Origin: Rhizobium sp. TH135
Lineage (GTDB): Bacteria; Pseudomonadota; Alphaproteobacteria; Rhizobiales; Rhizobiaceae
Assembly (NCBI RefSeq): GCF_002855515.1
Contig: NZ_PKRP01000004.1
Location: 427,917-491,916 of the forward strand
Reading direction: 5' to 3'
DNA length: 64,000 bases
Shown: positions 27,837 through 36,660 of the stretch, in pieces
Layout: each line of letters begins with the position of its first letter
Position numbering within the stretch: the first letter of the stretch is position 1
The notes under the pieces: generated by a model
Database searches by the model: none
What the model saw: only the letters and a program-made list of their open reading frames with translations
What the model was told of the DNA's origin: nothing
Translations under genes and position numbers: made by a program

Positions 27837-29075
27837 ATGCGCGCAAACTACCTCTTCACCAGCGAATCCGTTTCCGAAGGTCACCCGGACAAGGTTTGTG
27901 ACCGAATTTCCGACGAAATCGTCGATCTCGTTTATCGTGAAGCGGCCAAGACCGGGGTGGATCCCTGGACCGTGCGCATCGCCTGCGAAACCCTCGCCAC
28001 AACCAACCGCGTTGTCATCGCCGGTGAAGTTCGTCTTCCGCCGAGCCTGATGAAGACCGACAAGAACGGCAACGAGGTCATCAACCCGGCCAAGTTCAAG
28101 TCCGCAGCCCGCAAGGCGATCCGTGACATCGGCTACGAGCAGGACGGCTTCCACTGGAAGACGGCCAAAATCGACGTGCTCCTGCACTTCCAGTCCGCCC
28201 ACATTGCTCAGGGCGTCGACAAGGCTGCTGATAGCACCAACAGCGAAGGCGCTGGCGACCAGGGCATCATGTTCGGTTACGCCTGCAAAGAAACGCCGGA
28301 CCTCATGCCGGCACCGATCTACTATTCGCACAAGATCCTGCAGACGCTGTCGACCGCCCGCAAGAAGGGGGAAGGCGACGTCGGCAAGCTTGGCCCGGAC
28401 GCCAAGAGCCAAGTCACAGTCCGTTACGTCGACGGCAAGCCGGCTGAAGCCACCTCGATCGTTCTGTCCACCCAGCATCTCGACGAGACCTGGGATTCCA
28501 AGAAGGTTCGCCAGGTCGTCGAGCCCTATATCCGCGAAGCCCTGGGCGAACTGAAGATCGCCGACGATTGCGCCTGGTACATCAACCCGACCGGCAAGTT
28601 CGTCATCGGCGGTCCGGATGGTGACGCCGGCCTTACCGGCCGCAAGATCATCGTCGACACCTATGGCGGTGCAGCACCCCACGGCGGCGGCGCCTTCTCT
28701 GGCAAGGACACGACCAAGGTCGACCGTTCGGCAGCCTATGCAGCCCGTTACCTCGCCAAGAACGTCGTTGCCGCCGGTCTCGCAGACCGTTGCACGATCC
28801 AGATCTCCTACGCCATTGGCATTGCCCAGCCGCTGTCGATCTATGTCGACCTGCATGGCACCGGCAAGGTGACCGAGGACGAGGTCGAAGCCGGCATCCG
28901 CAAGGTCATGGACTTGTCCCCATCGGGCATCCGCCGCCATCTTGACCTGAACAAGCCGATCTATGCTAAGACGTCGGCCTACGGCCATTTCGGCCGCAAG
29001 GCTGGCCGCGACGGTTCCTTCTCCTGGGAGAAGCTGGACCTGGTCAAGCCGCTCAAGGATGCGATCAAGGCTTGA
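27837..29075 (+). CDS. metK: S-adenosylmethionine synthase
   Basis: MetK makes SAM from methionine and ATP. The 412-residue product starts [19 protein letters not shown], with the ATP-binding HPDK histidine near residue 17, and has [12 protein letters not shown] near 138-149 and the P-loop-like [16 protein letters not shown] near 283-298. ATG 27837 follows GAGGGG. The in-frame start at 27765 would add an unrelated 24-residue leader that overlaps the operator-like dyad. trmB follows after 5 bp. Confidence 0.97.
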   Translation: MRANYLFTSESVSEGHPDKVCDRISDEIVDLVYREAAKTGVDPWTVRIACETLATTNRVVIAGEVRLPPSLMKTDKNGNEVINPAKFKSAARKAIRDIGYEQDGFHWKTAKIDVLLHFQSAHIAQGVDKAADSTNSEGAGDQGIMFGYACKETPDLMPAPIYYSHKILQTLSTARKKGEGDVGKLGPDAKSQVTVRYVDGKPAEATSIVLSTQHLDETWDSKKVRQVVEPYIREALGELKIADDCAWYINPTGKFVIGGPDGDAGLTGRKIIVDTYGGAAPHGGGAFSGKDTTKVDRSAAYAARYLAKNVVAAGLADRCTIQISYAIGIAQPLSIYVDLHGTGKVTEDEVEAGIRKVMDLSPSGIRRHLDLNKPIYAKTSAYGHFGRKAGRDGSFSWEKLDLVKPLKDAIKA

Positions 29076-29080
29076 TCTGA

Positions 29081-29782
29081 ATGACGGAACAGGAACGCAG
29101 GACGAGGTCGACCGAAGCCTTCTTCGGTCGACGCAAGGGAAAGCCATTGCGCGACCAGCAGGTCGGGCGGATGGAAACCATCCTGCCGGAGCTGAAGGTC
29201 GACCTGGCATCACCGGTGCCGGCCGACCTCAAGTCGCTGTTTCCTCTGCCTGTCGACAAGATCCGTCTCGAAATCGGCTTTGGGGGCGGGGAGCATCTCG
29301 TTCACCGCGCCCGCACCAATCCGACCACCGGCTTCATCGGCGTCGAACCCTTCATCAATTCTATGGCAAAGCTGCTCGCGGTCGTCGAGGCCGAGGGATT
29401 GCAGAACATTCGCGTCTATGATGACGACGCGACGCAATTGCTTGATTGGTTGCCGGAAGGCCAGATTGACCAGATCGATCTTCTCTATGCCGATCCCTGG
29501 CCGAAAAAGCGCCACTGGAAGCGCCGCTTTGTCTCGCAGGTCAATCTCGACCGCTTCCACAAGGTCCTGAAGCCGGAAGGCATCTTCTGCTTCGCCTCCG
29601 ACATCGACACCTATGTCAACTGGACGCTGCAGCACTGCCGCGATCATGGTGGTTTCGAATGGACGGCCCGCAATGCGGCCGACTGGCTCACGCCCTATGA
29701 CGGCTGGCCGGGTACGCGCTACGAGGCCAAGGCCCGTCGTGAAGGCCGCTCCTCGGCCTATCTGACATTCCGCAAGCGCTGA
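29081..29782 (+). CDS. trmB: tRNA (guanine-N7-)-methyltransferase
   Basis: TrmB methylates G46 in the variable loop of tRNAs. The 233-residue protein has the SAM-binding [11 protein letters not shown] motif (about residues 64-74) and the family signature [12 protein letters not shown] (about 138-149). The N-terminal 25 residues are basic. It sits 5 bp after metK, so SAM synthase and a SAM user are cotranscribed. Confidence 0.95.
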   Translation: MTEQERRTRSTEAFFGRRKGKPLRDQQVGRMETILPELKVDLASPVPADLKSLFPLPVDKIRLEIGFGGGEHLVHRARTNPTTGFIGVEPFINSMAKLLAVVEAEGLQNIRVYDDDATQLLDWLPEGQIDQIDLLYADPWPKKRHWKRRFVSQVNLDRFHKVLKPEGIFCFASDIDTYVNWTLQHCRDHGGFEWTARNAADWLTPYDGWPGTRYEAKARREGRSSAYLTFRKR

Positions 29783-29812
29783 TTCGCCACCGTCTTCGGC
29801 GGCGAGGGGTCT

Positions 29813-29832
29813 GCTGCACTATTCAGTGCAGC
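29813..29832. terminator. Hairpin between convergent trmB and the DUF1150 gene
   Basis: GCTGCACT (29813-29820) and AGTGCAGC (29825-29832) form a perfect 8-bp stem with loop ATTC. It overlaps the stop codon of the DUF1150 gene. No T tract follows on either strand, so it is a stem-only candidate for ending both convergent transcripts. Confidence 0.4.
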
Positions 29833-30080
29833 GATACGGTCTTCAGGTCGTCTTCCGCTGCCTTGAAGAAGGTGCTGGAGCGATTGTCCGTAAGGAGAAT
29901 CGGTGTGCCATCGGCGGCAAACAGTGCCCAGAGGTCCAGCGTCGGATCTATTTCCGGTGCTTCCGGGAAGCAGCGGGACACTTCGTCCGACTTCATTTTC
30001 CGGATATAGCCCACTTCGCCGGCACCGAGATGCGCAAGCTCTGATTTGGTCAGGCGGGACGAGGCTTCTTTCAGTAACAT
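29823..30080 (-). CDS. DUF1150-family protein
   Basis: This 85-residue protein of unknown function has the DUF1150 pattern (SKSELAHLG-like start, GEVGYIRKM, then LWALFAADGTPILL). A strong ribosome binding site, GGAGG, precedes the ATG. It lies 49 bp downstream of an hsp20 gene, and this pairing is widespread in alphaproteobacteria, suggesting a shared role in protein homeostasis. Confidence 0.85.
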   Translation of the reverse strand: MLLKEASSRLTKSELAHLGAGEVGYIRKMKSDEVSRCFPEAPEIDPTLDLWALFAADGTPILLTDNRSSTFFKAAEDDLKTVSLH

Positions 30081-30129
30081 TCCGATCCTCCGCGAATGAG
30101 GGAGAGGCGGCCGAACATTGCCGCAAGTC

Positions 30130-30552
30130 TCATTCTGCGGTGGAGATGTTAATTTTCCTTACCAGATGCACGGGATCGTGCCGGATGATCTCGATTGCGA
30201 GCAGCCCGTTTCTGAGCGAGGCCCCCATCACTTCCATGCCGTCCTCGATTGCAAAGACCCGTTGGAACTGGCGCGAGGCAATGCCGCGAAACAGATAGTT
30301 TGCCTCTTCCCGTTCGGCTTGCTTGCCGCGGATGACCAACTGGTTTGCCTCGACGCTGACATCCAGCTCGTTTTCATCGAAACCCGCGACGGCCAGCGTC
30401 ACGCGCAGCCGTTCCACCCCCTTCTGCGGGGGCAGGCGTTCGATATCATAGGGCGGATAGCCATCGCTGCCCCGAGGCCGCCTGAGCGCACTGCCGTCTC
30501 CGGTATCGAATGTGATGAGAAAGGCTTCGGTCGGTAGTCTGGTGCGCGTCAT
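30130..30552 (-). CDS. Hsp20-family small heat-shock protein
   Basis: This 140-residue protein has an alpha-crystallin domain from about residue 36 to 130, with the GFDENELDVSVEANQLVIRG strands, and a short C-terminal tail. Family members hold unfolding proteins during heat stress. AAGGGA precedes the start. A heat-shock-like promoter lies 48 bp upstream and the DUF1150 gene is downstream in the same operon. The usual C-terminal IxI anchor appears as IEI/INI near the end. Confidence 0.88.
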   Translation of the reverse strand: MTRTRLPTEAFLITFDTGDGSALRRPRGSDGYPPYDIERLPPQKGVERLRVTLAVAGFDENELDVSVEANQLVIRGKQAEREEANYLFRGIASRQFQRVFAIEDGMEVMGASLRNGLLAIEIIRHDPVHLVRKINISTAE

Positions 30553-30599
30553 TGCAGTCCCTTGTGCGGCCCGCCATGGGCTGTCCCTCAGTCATCAGG

Positions 30600-30629
30600 A
30601 ATATGGGAAATCCCACGGCACCCGACAAG
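30600..30629 (-). promoter_or_regulatory. RpoH-like promoter for hsp20-DUF1150
   Basis: On the reverse strand CTTGTC (30629-30624) and CCCATATT (30607-30600) are separated by 16 bp. This resembles the alphaproteobacterial sigma-32 consensus CTTGAA...CCCATNT. It lies 48 bp upstream of the Hsp20 start. No ROSE-type thermometer was recognised in the leader, but it was not folded. Confidence 0.5.
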
Positions 30630-30696
30630 CGCTCTCTTGCTTGACAAACGTGAACTCGCGTTCCAAGCCTCATGGCCTCAGACTTTAGGATGCCCC

Positions 30697-31641
30697 ATGA
30701 CAGAACCCCGCAAGATCATCATTGACACCGACCCCGGTCAGGACGATGCCGCCGCCCTTATGCTCGCCTTTGCAAGCCCCGATGAACTTTACCTTCTCGG
30801 CATCACGACAGTGGCCGGCAATGTGCCTCTCTCCTACACGAGCCGCAACGCGCGCATCGTCTGCGAACTCTGCGGCGAAACCGGTCGGCGCATCTTCGAG
30901 GGCGCGGATCGCCCCATGGTGCGCCCGCTGGTGACGGCCGAACACGTGCACGGCAAGACCGGCCTAGACGGCGCTGTCCTTCCCGAACCGACAATGAAGG
31001 TCGAGGGCCAGCACGCGGTTGATTTCATCATCGAGACCCTGCGCAACGAGCCCGCCGGCACCGTGACGCTCTGCACCCTCGGCCCGCTCACCAATATCGG
31101 CCTTGCCCTGCAAAAGGCCCCCGATATTGCTCCGCGCGTCAAGGAACTGGTGATGATGGGCGGCGGCTTCTTCGAGGGTGGAAACATCACCCCGGCTGCC
31201 GAATTCAACATCTATGTCGATCCCCATGCTGCCGCAGCCGTCTTCGCATCGGGCATCCCGGTCACCATGATGCCGCTCGATGTCACGCATCAGTTGATGA
31301 CCACCAAGGCCCGCGTCGCCCGCATGGCCGCTATCGGCACGAAGCCCGCGAAAACCATGGTGGAATGGCTCGAATTCTTCGAGCGCTTCGATGAAGAGAA
31401 ATACGGCTCCGACGGCGGTCCGCTGCATGATCCGACAGTTGTCGCCTATCTCCTGAAGCCGGAGCTGTTCAGCGGTCGTCATTGCAATGTCGAGATCGAA
31501 CTGCAGTCGGAGCTGACGGTCGGCATGACCGTCGTCGATTGGTGGGGCGTCTCCGGTCGCACGCCGAACGCCACCGTCATGCGCAACGTCGATGCCGACG
31601 GCTTCTTCGATCTCCTGATCGAGCGTTTCGCCCGGATCTGA
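30697..31641 (+). CDS. Inosine/uridine-preferring nucleoside hydrolase
   Basis: The enzyme splits ribonucleosides into base and ribose. The 314-residue protein has the calcium-binding N-terminal motif DTDPGQDDA (residues 10-18) and the family's TLGPLTNIGLAL block near residue 127. ATG 30697, with AGGA upstream, gives the normal length; the in-frame start at 30562 does not. A ribokinase, which would use the released ribose, is encoded 2.6 kb away on the other strand, beyond a chemoreceptor gene. Confidence 0.92.
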   Translation: MTEPRKIIIDTDPGQDDAAALMLAFASPDELYLLGITTVAGNVPLSYTSRNARIVCELCGETGRRIFEGADRPMVRPLVTAEHVHGKTGLDGAVLPEPTMKVEGQHAVDFIIETLRNEPAGTVTLCTLGPLTNIGLALQKAPDIAPRVKELVMMGGGFFEGGNITPAAEFNIYVDPHAAAAVFASGIPVTMMPLDVTHQLMTTKARVARMAAIGTKPAKTMVEWLEFFERFDEEKYGSDGGPLHDPTVVAYLLKPELFSGRHCNVEIELQSELTVGMTVVDWWGVSGRTPNATVMRNVDADGFFDLLIERFARI

Positions 31642-31649
31642 GCGGAACG

Positions 31650-31691
31650 AAAAAAGGGCGCTGCATAGGCAGCGCCCCTTTTCTTTTTTCA
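31650..31691. terminator. Bidirectional terminator between nucleoside hydrolase and chemoreceptor
   Basis: GGGCGCTGC (31656-31664) and GCAGCGCCC (31669-31677) form a perfect 9-bp stem with loop ATAG. An A run lies on the left (31650-31655) and CTTTTCTTTTTTC on the right, so it can stop transcription in both directions. Confidence 0.85.
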
Positions 31692-31703
31692 AGCTTCACA
31701 AGC

Positions 31704-34049
31704 TTAGAACTCTTCCCAATTGTCAGCGCTGGCGGACGCGCCGCCTGCTGCCGCCACCTTGCGTGGTGCCGGGCTGTAGGAAGGCGCCTTGAGGCTTGCG
31801 CTCGGTTGGGCCGCAGCCGTCCGCATGGTTGCTGCGGCCGCCCGCAGTGCCGATCCTGGCGCGGAGGCACCGTTCACCTGGAACTTGGCGACGAGCCCAC
31901 GTAGCGTGTCGGATTCGCTGCGCAGCGCCATGCTGGCTGCCGTCGTCTCTTCCACCATCGCTGCGTTCTGCTGCGTTACCTGGTCCATCTGGTTGACGGC
32001 TGCATTGACCTCCTTGAGGCCGGATGCCTGCTCGCTGGCTGATGCCGAGATCTGCCGGATCAGACCGTTGATCTGCATGACCTGCTGGGAGATCTTCTCC
32101 AGCGTCTGCCCTGCTTCGCCGACGAGTTCCACCCCGTCCTTGACCTGGGCTGCCGAGGCGTTGATCAGCGCCTTGATCTCCTTCGCAGCCGTGGCGGAAC
32201 GCTGGGCAAGCTCACGCACTTCCTGTGCAACGACGGCAAAGCCCTTGCCGGCTTCCCCGGCGCGGGCCGCTTCTACGCCGGCATTGAGGGCAAGAAGGTT
32301 GGTCTGGAAAGCGATCTCGTCGATGACCCCGATGATGCGTGAGATCTCCTGCGACGACTGCTCGATGCCATGCATCGAGGCGACCGCCTTTTGCACGACC
32401 TCTCCCGACTTCTCGGCATCCTTCACGGCAACCGAAACGGTATTGGCAGCGGTTCCGGCATTGTCGGCGCTCGAATTGACCTGCTCGGTCAGTTCGTTGA
32501 GTGCCGCCGCCGTTTCCTCCAGGCTTGCTGCCTGCTGCTCGGTGCGCTTGGAAAGATCGGCTGCACTTTCCGAGATTTCGCTGGTGCCGGCGGCGATGTT
32601 GACGACGCTTCCGTTCACCGAGGCGATCGCCTGTTCGAGGCTTGCCACGGCATCATTGAAGTCGCGCTTCAGCGCGCCGTATTCGCCCGGGAAATCATCC
32701 GCGATGCGATAGGTGAGATTGCCCTGCGACAGCTGCGAAAGTCCGCTACCGAGCGCCGTTACCACATGCTGCTGCACGGAGGCTGAGGCATTGCGCTCTT
32801 CCTCGTTGCGACGGCGTTCACCTTCGGCCGATTTGCGCTGGGCGTCGGCCTCTGCCGCCAGCGTGTGGCTCTCGGCCAGTTTGTGCCGGAAACCGTCAAG
32901 CGCCTTGGCGACGAGGCCGATTTCGTCCTCACGATGCTGGTTCGAGACGTCGCTTGCATAGTCGCCCTTCGTCATGCGCTCGACGTCTCCGACGAGACCA
33001 TGGAGTGGGCGCTGTGCCAGGGAGCGCACTGCAAGGAACAGTGCCAGCATCACGGCGGCAAGCACGATCAGGCCACCGACGATCATCATCATCGTCTGCG
33101 CCTCGACCGGCGCATTGATCGCCGCATGCGGGATATCGATGATAACGGCCCAGGTGGCGTTCACGCCGGGGACGGCAAAGGGATAGAGCAGCCGGTCGAA
33201 GCCTTCGCCAACCTCGTTGGACAGATCGGTCACGACGCTGCCCTTGCCGCTCGAAAGCGCGGTCTTCAGGGCATCGGTGCCTTCCACCTCGTAAGGCTTC
33301 ATCAGCAGGTCGTCCTTCGGGGCTACCAACCACTGAGCACCCTGTGCAACGAGCAGAACACGGCCCGTCTCGAACGGCTTCAGTGCCTTCAGCTTCTCAG
33401 ACAGAGACAAAAGCGAGATGTCGACACCGGTGACGCCGATCATCTTCCCGCCGGAGACAACCGGATAGGCGATCGAGCTCATCGTCGTCGGAACGTCGGT
33501 GCCCTCGGCGAGATAGGGGGCGGTAATGGCGCCCTTGCCGCTCTTGGCTGCCAGCGCATACCATTCGGCCGCATAGTCGGCGCGGAAGGTGGAGAACTGG
33601 ATCTCGCCGTTCTTGTTCTTCGACCAGTAGGGCGTGAAATCGCCATCGTCATTGGCTGAAAGTTCGAGTTTACCCTTGATCTCGTCCTTCTGGCCGTCGA
33701 TCGCACGCGGTTCTTCCGCCATCCAGCTGCCGAAGGCAAACGGGTTCTGTTCGAGATTGGCCTTGAGGACGTTGGTGATGCCTTGCCGGTCGAAGGACTT
33801 GCCTTCGTGGCCGCGGCCGATGACGCCGGACATGGTGCGTGCGGCACTCGCCAGTTCGCCGATATCGCCTGCGATTTCACGGGCGATGGATTTTGCCTCG
33901 GCGTCGGCCTGTTCCATGGTGAGGGAATGAACCCGATCACGGGTCTGCGAAATCAGGACCAGATTCGAAAGGAAGAGCACCAGACCGATGGCGATGCCGG
34001 TCACGACGAGGAGCTTGGCTGCGATCGAACGGGTAAAAAAAGCGAACAT
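31704..34049 (-). CDS. Methyl-accepting chemotaxis protein with dCache-type sensor domain
   Basis: This 781-residue transmembrane chemoreceptor has a first membrane helix at about 10-30, a large periplasmic sensor (about 31-325, double-Cache pattern with [17 protein letters not shown]), a second helix at about 332-355, HAMP to about 415 and a cytoplasmic signalling domain with the hairpin tip [22 protein letters not shown]. The last residues are NWEEF, the CheR/CheB docking pentapeptide. It lies between a nucleoside hydrolase and a ribokinase; whether it senses a related compound is speculation. Confidence 0.93.
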   Translation of the reverse strand: MFAFFTRSIAAKLLVVTGIAIGLVLFLSNLVLISQTRDRVHSLTMEQADAEAKSIAREIAGDIGELASAARTMSGVIGRGHEGKSFDRQGITNVLKANLEQNPFAFGSWMAEEPRAIDGQKDEIKGKLELSANDDGDFTPYWSKNKNGEIQFSTFRADYAAEWYALAAKSGKGAITAPYLAEGTDVPTTMSSIAYPVVSGGKMIGVTGVDISLLSLSEKLKALKPFETGRVLLVAQGAQWLVAPKDDLLMKPYEVEGTDALKTALSSGKGSVVTDLSNEVGEGFDRLLYPFAVPGVNATWAVIIDIPHAAINAPVEAQTMMMIVGGLIVLAAVMLALFLAVRSLAQRPLHGLVGDVERMTKGDYASDVSNQHREDEIGLVAKALDGFRHKLAESHTLAAEADAQRKSAEGERRRNEEERNASASVQQHVVTALGSGLSQLSQGNLTYRIADDFPGEYGALKRDFNDAVASLEQAIASVNGSVVNIAAGTSEISESAADLSKRTEQQAASLEETAAALNELTEQVNSSADNAGTAANTVSVAVKDAEKSGEVVQKAVASMHGIEQSSQEISRIIGVIDEIAFQTNLLALNAGVEAARAGEAGKGFAVVAQEVRELAQRSATAAKEIKALINASAAQVKDGVELVGEAGQTLEKISQQVMQINGLIRQISASASEQASGLKEVNAAVNQMDQVTQQNAAMVEETTAASMALRSESDTLRGLVAKFQVNGASAPGSALRAAAATMRTAAAQPSASLKAPSYSPAPRKVAAAGGASASADNWEEF

Positions 34050-34200
34050 AGGAGCCTCGAATACTGAGGATCAGGACGCAGGGACATTCGTTCCACACCC
34101 TCATGGCGTGGCCGGGCGCGCTTTCGCGCACCCCAATCACACCAGATGCTATGTTCCATTGCTTAACGGGCAATAAATCAGACTTGTGCCCGGGTTTGCG

Positions 34201-35100
34201 TCAAAGAGCGGCGGCAACCTCGCCAGCGTCAGGGATCGACGGCTGAGCGCCGGCCTTGAGGCAGGCCAGCGATCCGGCAACGGCGGCGCGGCGAAGGGCT
34301 TCACCAAGCTCAAGTCCCGCGTCGAGGCTCGCGGCCAGATAGCCGCAGAACGTGTCGCCCGCACCCACGGTATCGACGGGTTCGATCTTCAGCCCCTTGG
34401 TCCGGTGCAAGCTCCCGCCTTCAGCCGCCACGACACCTCCGGCCCCGAGCGTGATGATCAGGATCTGCTCGGTGTCCTTGTGCATCTCAAGAAGCATCTC
34501 TTCGCGCTCTTCGGATGTCAGCGCCTCGCGCCCCACCAACAGTTCAAATTCCGTCTCGTTCGCGATGACGATGTCGGCGAGCGTCGCGAGCTCGGCCGCC
34601 TCGGCAGTCAGCGGCGCCGTGTTGAGCACGGTGCGCACGCCCTGCGCCTTGGCTGCCTGCAGTGCAGCCTTCACGGATGCGGCCGGGACTTCGAGCTGCA
34701 GCATCAGGATGTCGCCCGGCTGGCTGCTCGAAACCGCCTCAGCCGCTTGGTCGGGGCTGATGGTCCCATTGGCGCCCGGCACAACGGCGATCATGTTTTC
34801 CCCGTCGCCGCCCACCAGAATGAGCGCCGTCCCGGTCGGTCCATCCACGCGCGCGACGCTGGAAAGATCGGTACCCGCCTTGTCGAGAAGGTCGAGGGCA
34901 GGGGCGGCGAACTCGTCGCGTCCCACAGCGCCCACCATGCGTACGGATGCACCGGCGCGCCGCGCAGCCAGCGCCTGGTTTGCGCCCTTGCCACCGGCTG
35001 CCGTCGCAAAGCCTGTTCCCGGAACCGTCTCACCTGGCTTCGGAAGGCGCGGCGTGGTGGCAACGAGGTCCATGTTGATGGAGCCGAAGACGGTGATCAT
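34201..35100 (-). CDS. rbsK: Ribokinase
   Basis: RbsK phosphorylates ribose to ribose 5-phosphate. The 299-residue PfkB-family kinase has the substrate motif AGGKGANQA (about residues 35-43) and the catalytic/anion-hole motif DTVGAGDTFCG near 240-250. No rbsABC transporter is in the window. Ribose released by the nearby nucleoside hydrolase is a likely source. It lies 45 bp downstream of rmuC on the same strand. Confidence 0.9.
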   Translation of the reverse strand: MITVFGSINMDLVATTPRLPKPGETVPGTGFATAAGGKGANQALAARRAGASVRMVGAVGRDEFAAPALDLLDKAGTDLSSVARVDGPTGTALILVGGDGENMIAVVPGANGTISPDQAAEAVSSSQPGDILMLQLEVPAASVKAALQAAKAQGVRTVLNTAPLTAEAAELATLADIVIANETEFELLVGREALTSEEREEMLLEMHKDTEQILIITLGAGGVVAAEGGSLHRTKGLKIEPVDTVGAGDTFCGYLAASLDAGLELGEALRRAAVAGSLACLKAGAQPSIPDAGEVAAAL

Positions 35101-35145
35101 GAGCGAGAGGCCTCCCTGGGTTCTTCGCTCTTTTGGACCAGCGCC

Positions 35146-36369
35146 TTAGTCCTCGTCAACAACCCTGAGCTTGAGCATGCCGGTCCGGCTCTCCACCGCG
35201 CGCGACGGGATCTCCTCGCCATCCTCGCGCCCGCCCGGCGTCTCAAACTCCATGGCTTCGATCTTGGCGCCGCGCTTGGCAAGCTTGTCCGAGGAGGTGA
35301 TGATCATCTCGACATCCTTCTGCGCCGCGATGAAATGGCTCTGCAGTTTGCGCGTGCGGTCGTCGAGGCGGCTCAAGTCCTCCATCAGCCGGATCACCTC
35401 GCCCTGGATCAGATGCGCCTGCTCGCGCATGCGCTGATCTTTCAGGACGGCCTGGATCACCTGGATGGAGAGCATCAGAAGCGAAGGCGAGACGATCACC
35501 ACCTTCTGCCGATGCGCCTTTTGCACGACGCCCTCAAAGTTCTCATGGATCTCGGCGAAGATCGATTCCGACGGCACGAACAGGAAGGCCATATCCTGGG
35601 TCTCGCCTGCGATCAGGTATTTCTCCGAGATGTCGCGGATATGAACCTCCATGTCCCTCTTGAACTGCTGGGAGGCCATCTTCTTCTGCTCGGGGTTTTC
35701 CGTCTCGCGGATCACGTTCCAGGCTTCGAGCGGGAACTTTGCATCCACCACCAGCGGCGGCGAATTGTTCGGCATCCGGATGGTGCAGTCGGGACGCGAC
35801 CCATTCGACAGCGTCGTCTGGAACGCATAGGCGCCCATCGGCAACCCGTCGGCGACGATCGTTTCCATTCGCGATTGCCCGAAGGCGCCGCGCGTCTGCT
35901 TGTTGGACAGGATCGCCTGAAGGCCGACGACATCCTTCGCCAGGGACTGGATGTTGTTCTGTGCCGCATCGATCACCGCCAGCCGTTCCTGCAGCGTGCG
36001 CAGGTTGTCATGCGTCGACTTAGTCTGCTCGGTGATTGTGGTCCCCAGCCGGTGAGTCATGCCGTCGAGCCTCTGGCTGATCGACTGGTTGAGCTCCGCC
36101 TGCCGGCTGCCGAAGACTTCGGCCATGGTAGCGAGCCGTCCCTGCATCTCGGCCTGAGCCTTGAGGAGTTCCGCGAGCCTTGCTTCCGCCGCCTCGTCGC
36201 GCCGCAGAGCGTCTTCCCGCATCTCGGCGCGCGCGCGTGCCGCCCTCAGCGCCACGATCACGACGGTGAGGATCGGGAGCAGCAGAACCGCTGCCGCAAG
36301 CCCAAGCAGGAACGCGGGTGAAAGAGTGACTGAGCCGATGGTCACCGCCGGAATGTCCAGAATTGTCAT
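35146..36369 (-). CDS. rmuC: DNA recombination protein RmuC
   Basis: This 407-residue protein has one N-terminal membrane segment (about residues 17-40), a long coiled coil (about 40-140) and a C-terminal nuclease-like RmuC domain (about 150-370) containing PDCTIRMPNNSPPLVVDAKF. RmuC limits inversion at short repeats in E. coli, by an unclear mechanism. An E/D-containing tail ends in LRVVDED. Confidence 0.88.
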   Translation of the reverse strand: MTILDIPAVTIGSVTLSPAFLLGLAAAVLLLPILTVVIVALRAARARAEMREDALRRDEAAEARLAELLKAQAEMQGRLATMAEVFGSRQAELNQSISQRLDGMTHRLGTTITEQTKSTHDNLRTLQERLAVIDAAQNNIQSLAKDVVGLQAILSNKQTRGAFGQSRMETIVADGLPMGAYAFQTTLSNGSRPDCTIRMPNNSPPLVVDAKFPLEAWNVIRETENPEQKKMASQQFKRDMEVHIRDISEKYLIAGETQDMAFLFVPSESIFAEIHENFEGVVQKAHRQKVVIVSPSLLMLSIQVIQAVLKDQRMREQAHLIQGEVIRLMEDLSRLDDRTRKLQSHFIAAQKDVEMIITSSDKLAKRGAKIEAMEFETPGGREDGEEIPSRAVESRTGMLKLRVVDED

Positions 36370-36614
36370 GGATCGATGATAGCTGATTCGGACACCGAGA
36401 ACAGATCAAAGAGTGAACGCCGTCCGCCTGCGGCCCCCTCAGGTTGAGCCGTCATATTTCTTTCGCCGCATCGCAAGATGACAAACGTCAAAAGCGATGC
36501 CGGAAACAGTAATGATTTTCGTCCGCGCGGCCTGGCCCCCGTCTCAGGACGCTAAAAGGTGCTCTCGGCAGGCAACACAACTTTTACCATTTTAGAATTT
36601 CCTCAATCATATTT

Positions 36615-36636
36615 ATCAGCATTCGCTGATGTTTTT
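36615..36636 (+). promoter_or_regulatory. Terminator-like leader hairpin before the first globin chemoreceptor
   Basis: The gene-free stretch 36370-36660 becomes AT-rich near its end. ATCAGC (36615-36620) and GCTGAT (36625-36630) form a 6-bp stem with loop ATTC followed by GTTTTT, ending about 10 bp before the AGGAAAG ribosome binding region. It could be a terminator for something upstream or an attenuator. No promoter was identified with confidence in the rest of the gap. Confidence 0.35.
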
Positions 36637-36660
36637 AGTCCAGGAAAGTGAGTGCCGGTC

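Noticed and set aside
34186..36321. 711-codon open frame on the + strand across rbsK and rmuC
   Set aside because: It spans two clear reverse-strand genes and their intergenic gap, and its translation has no recognisable domain.
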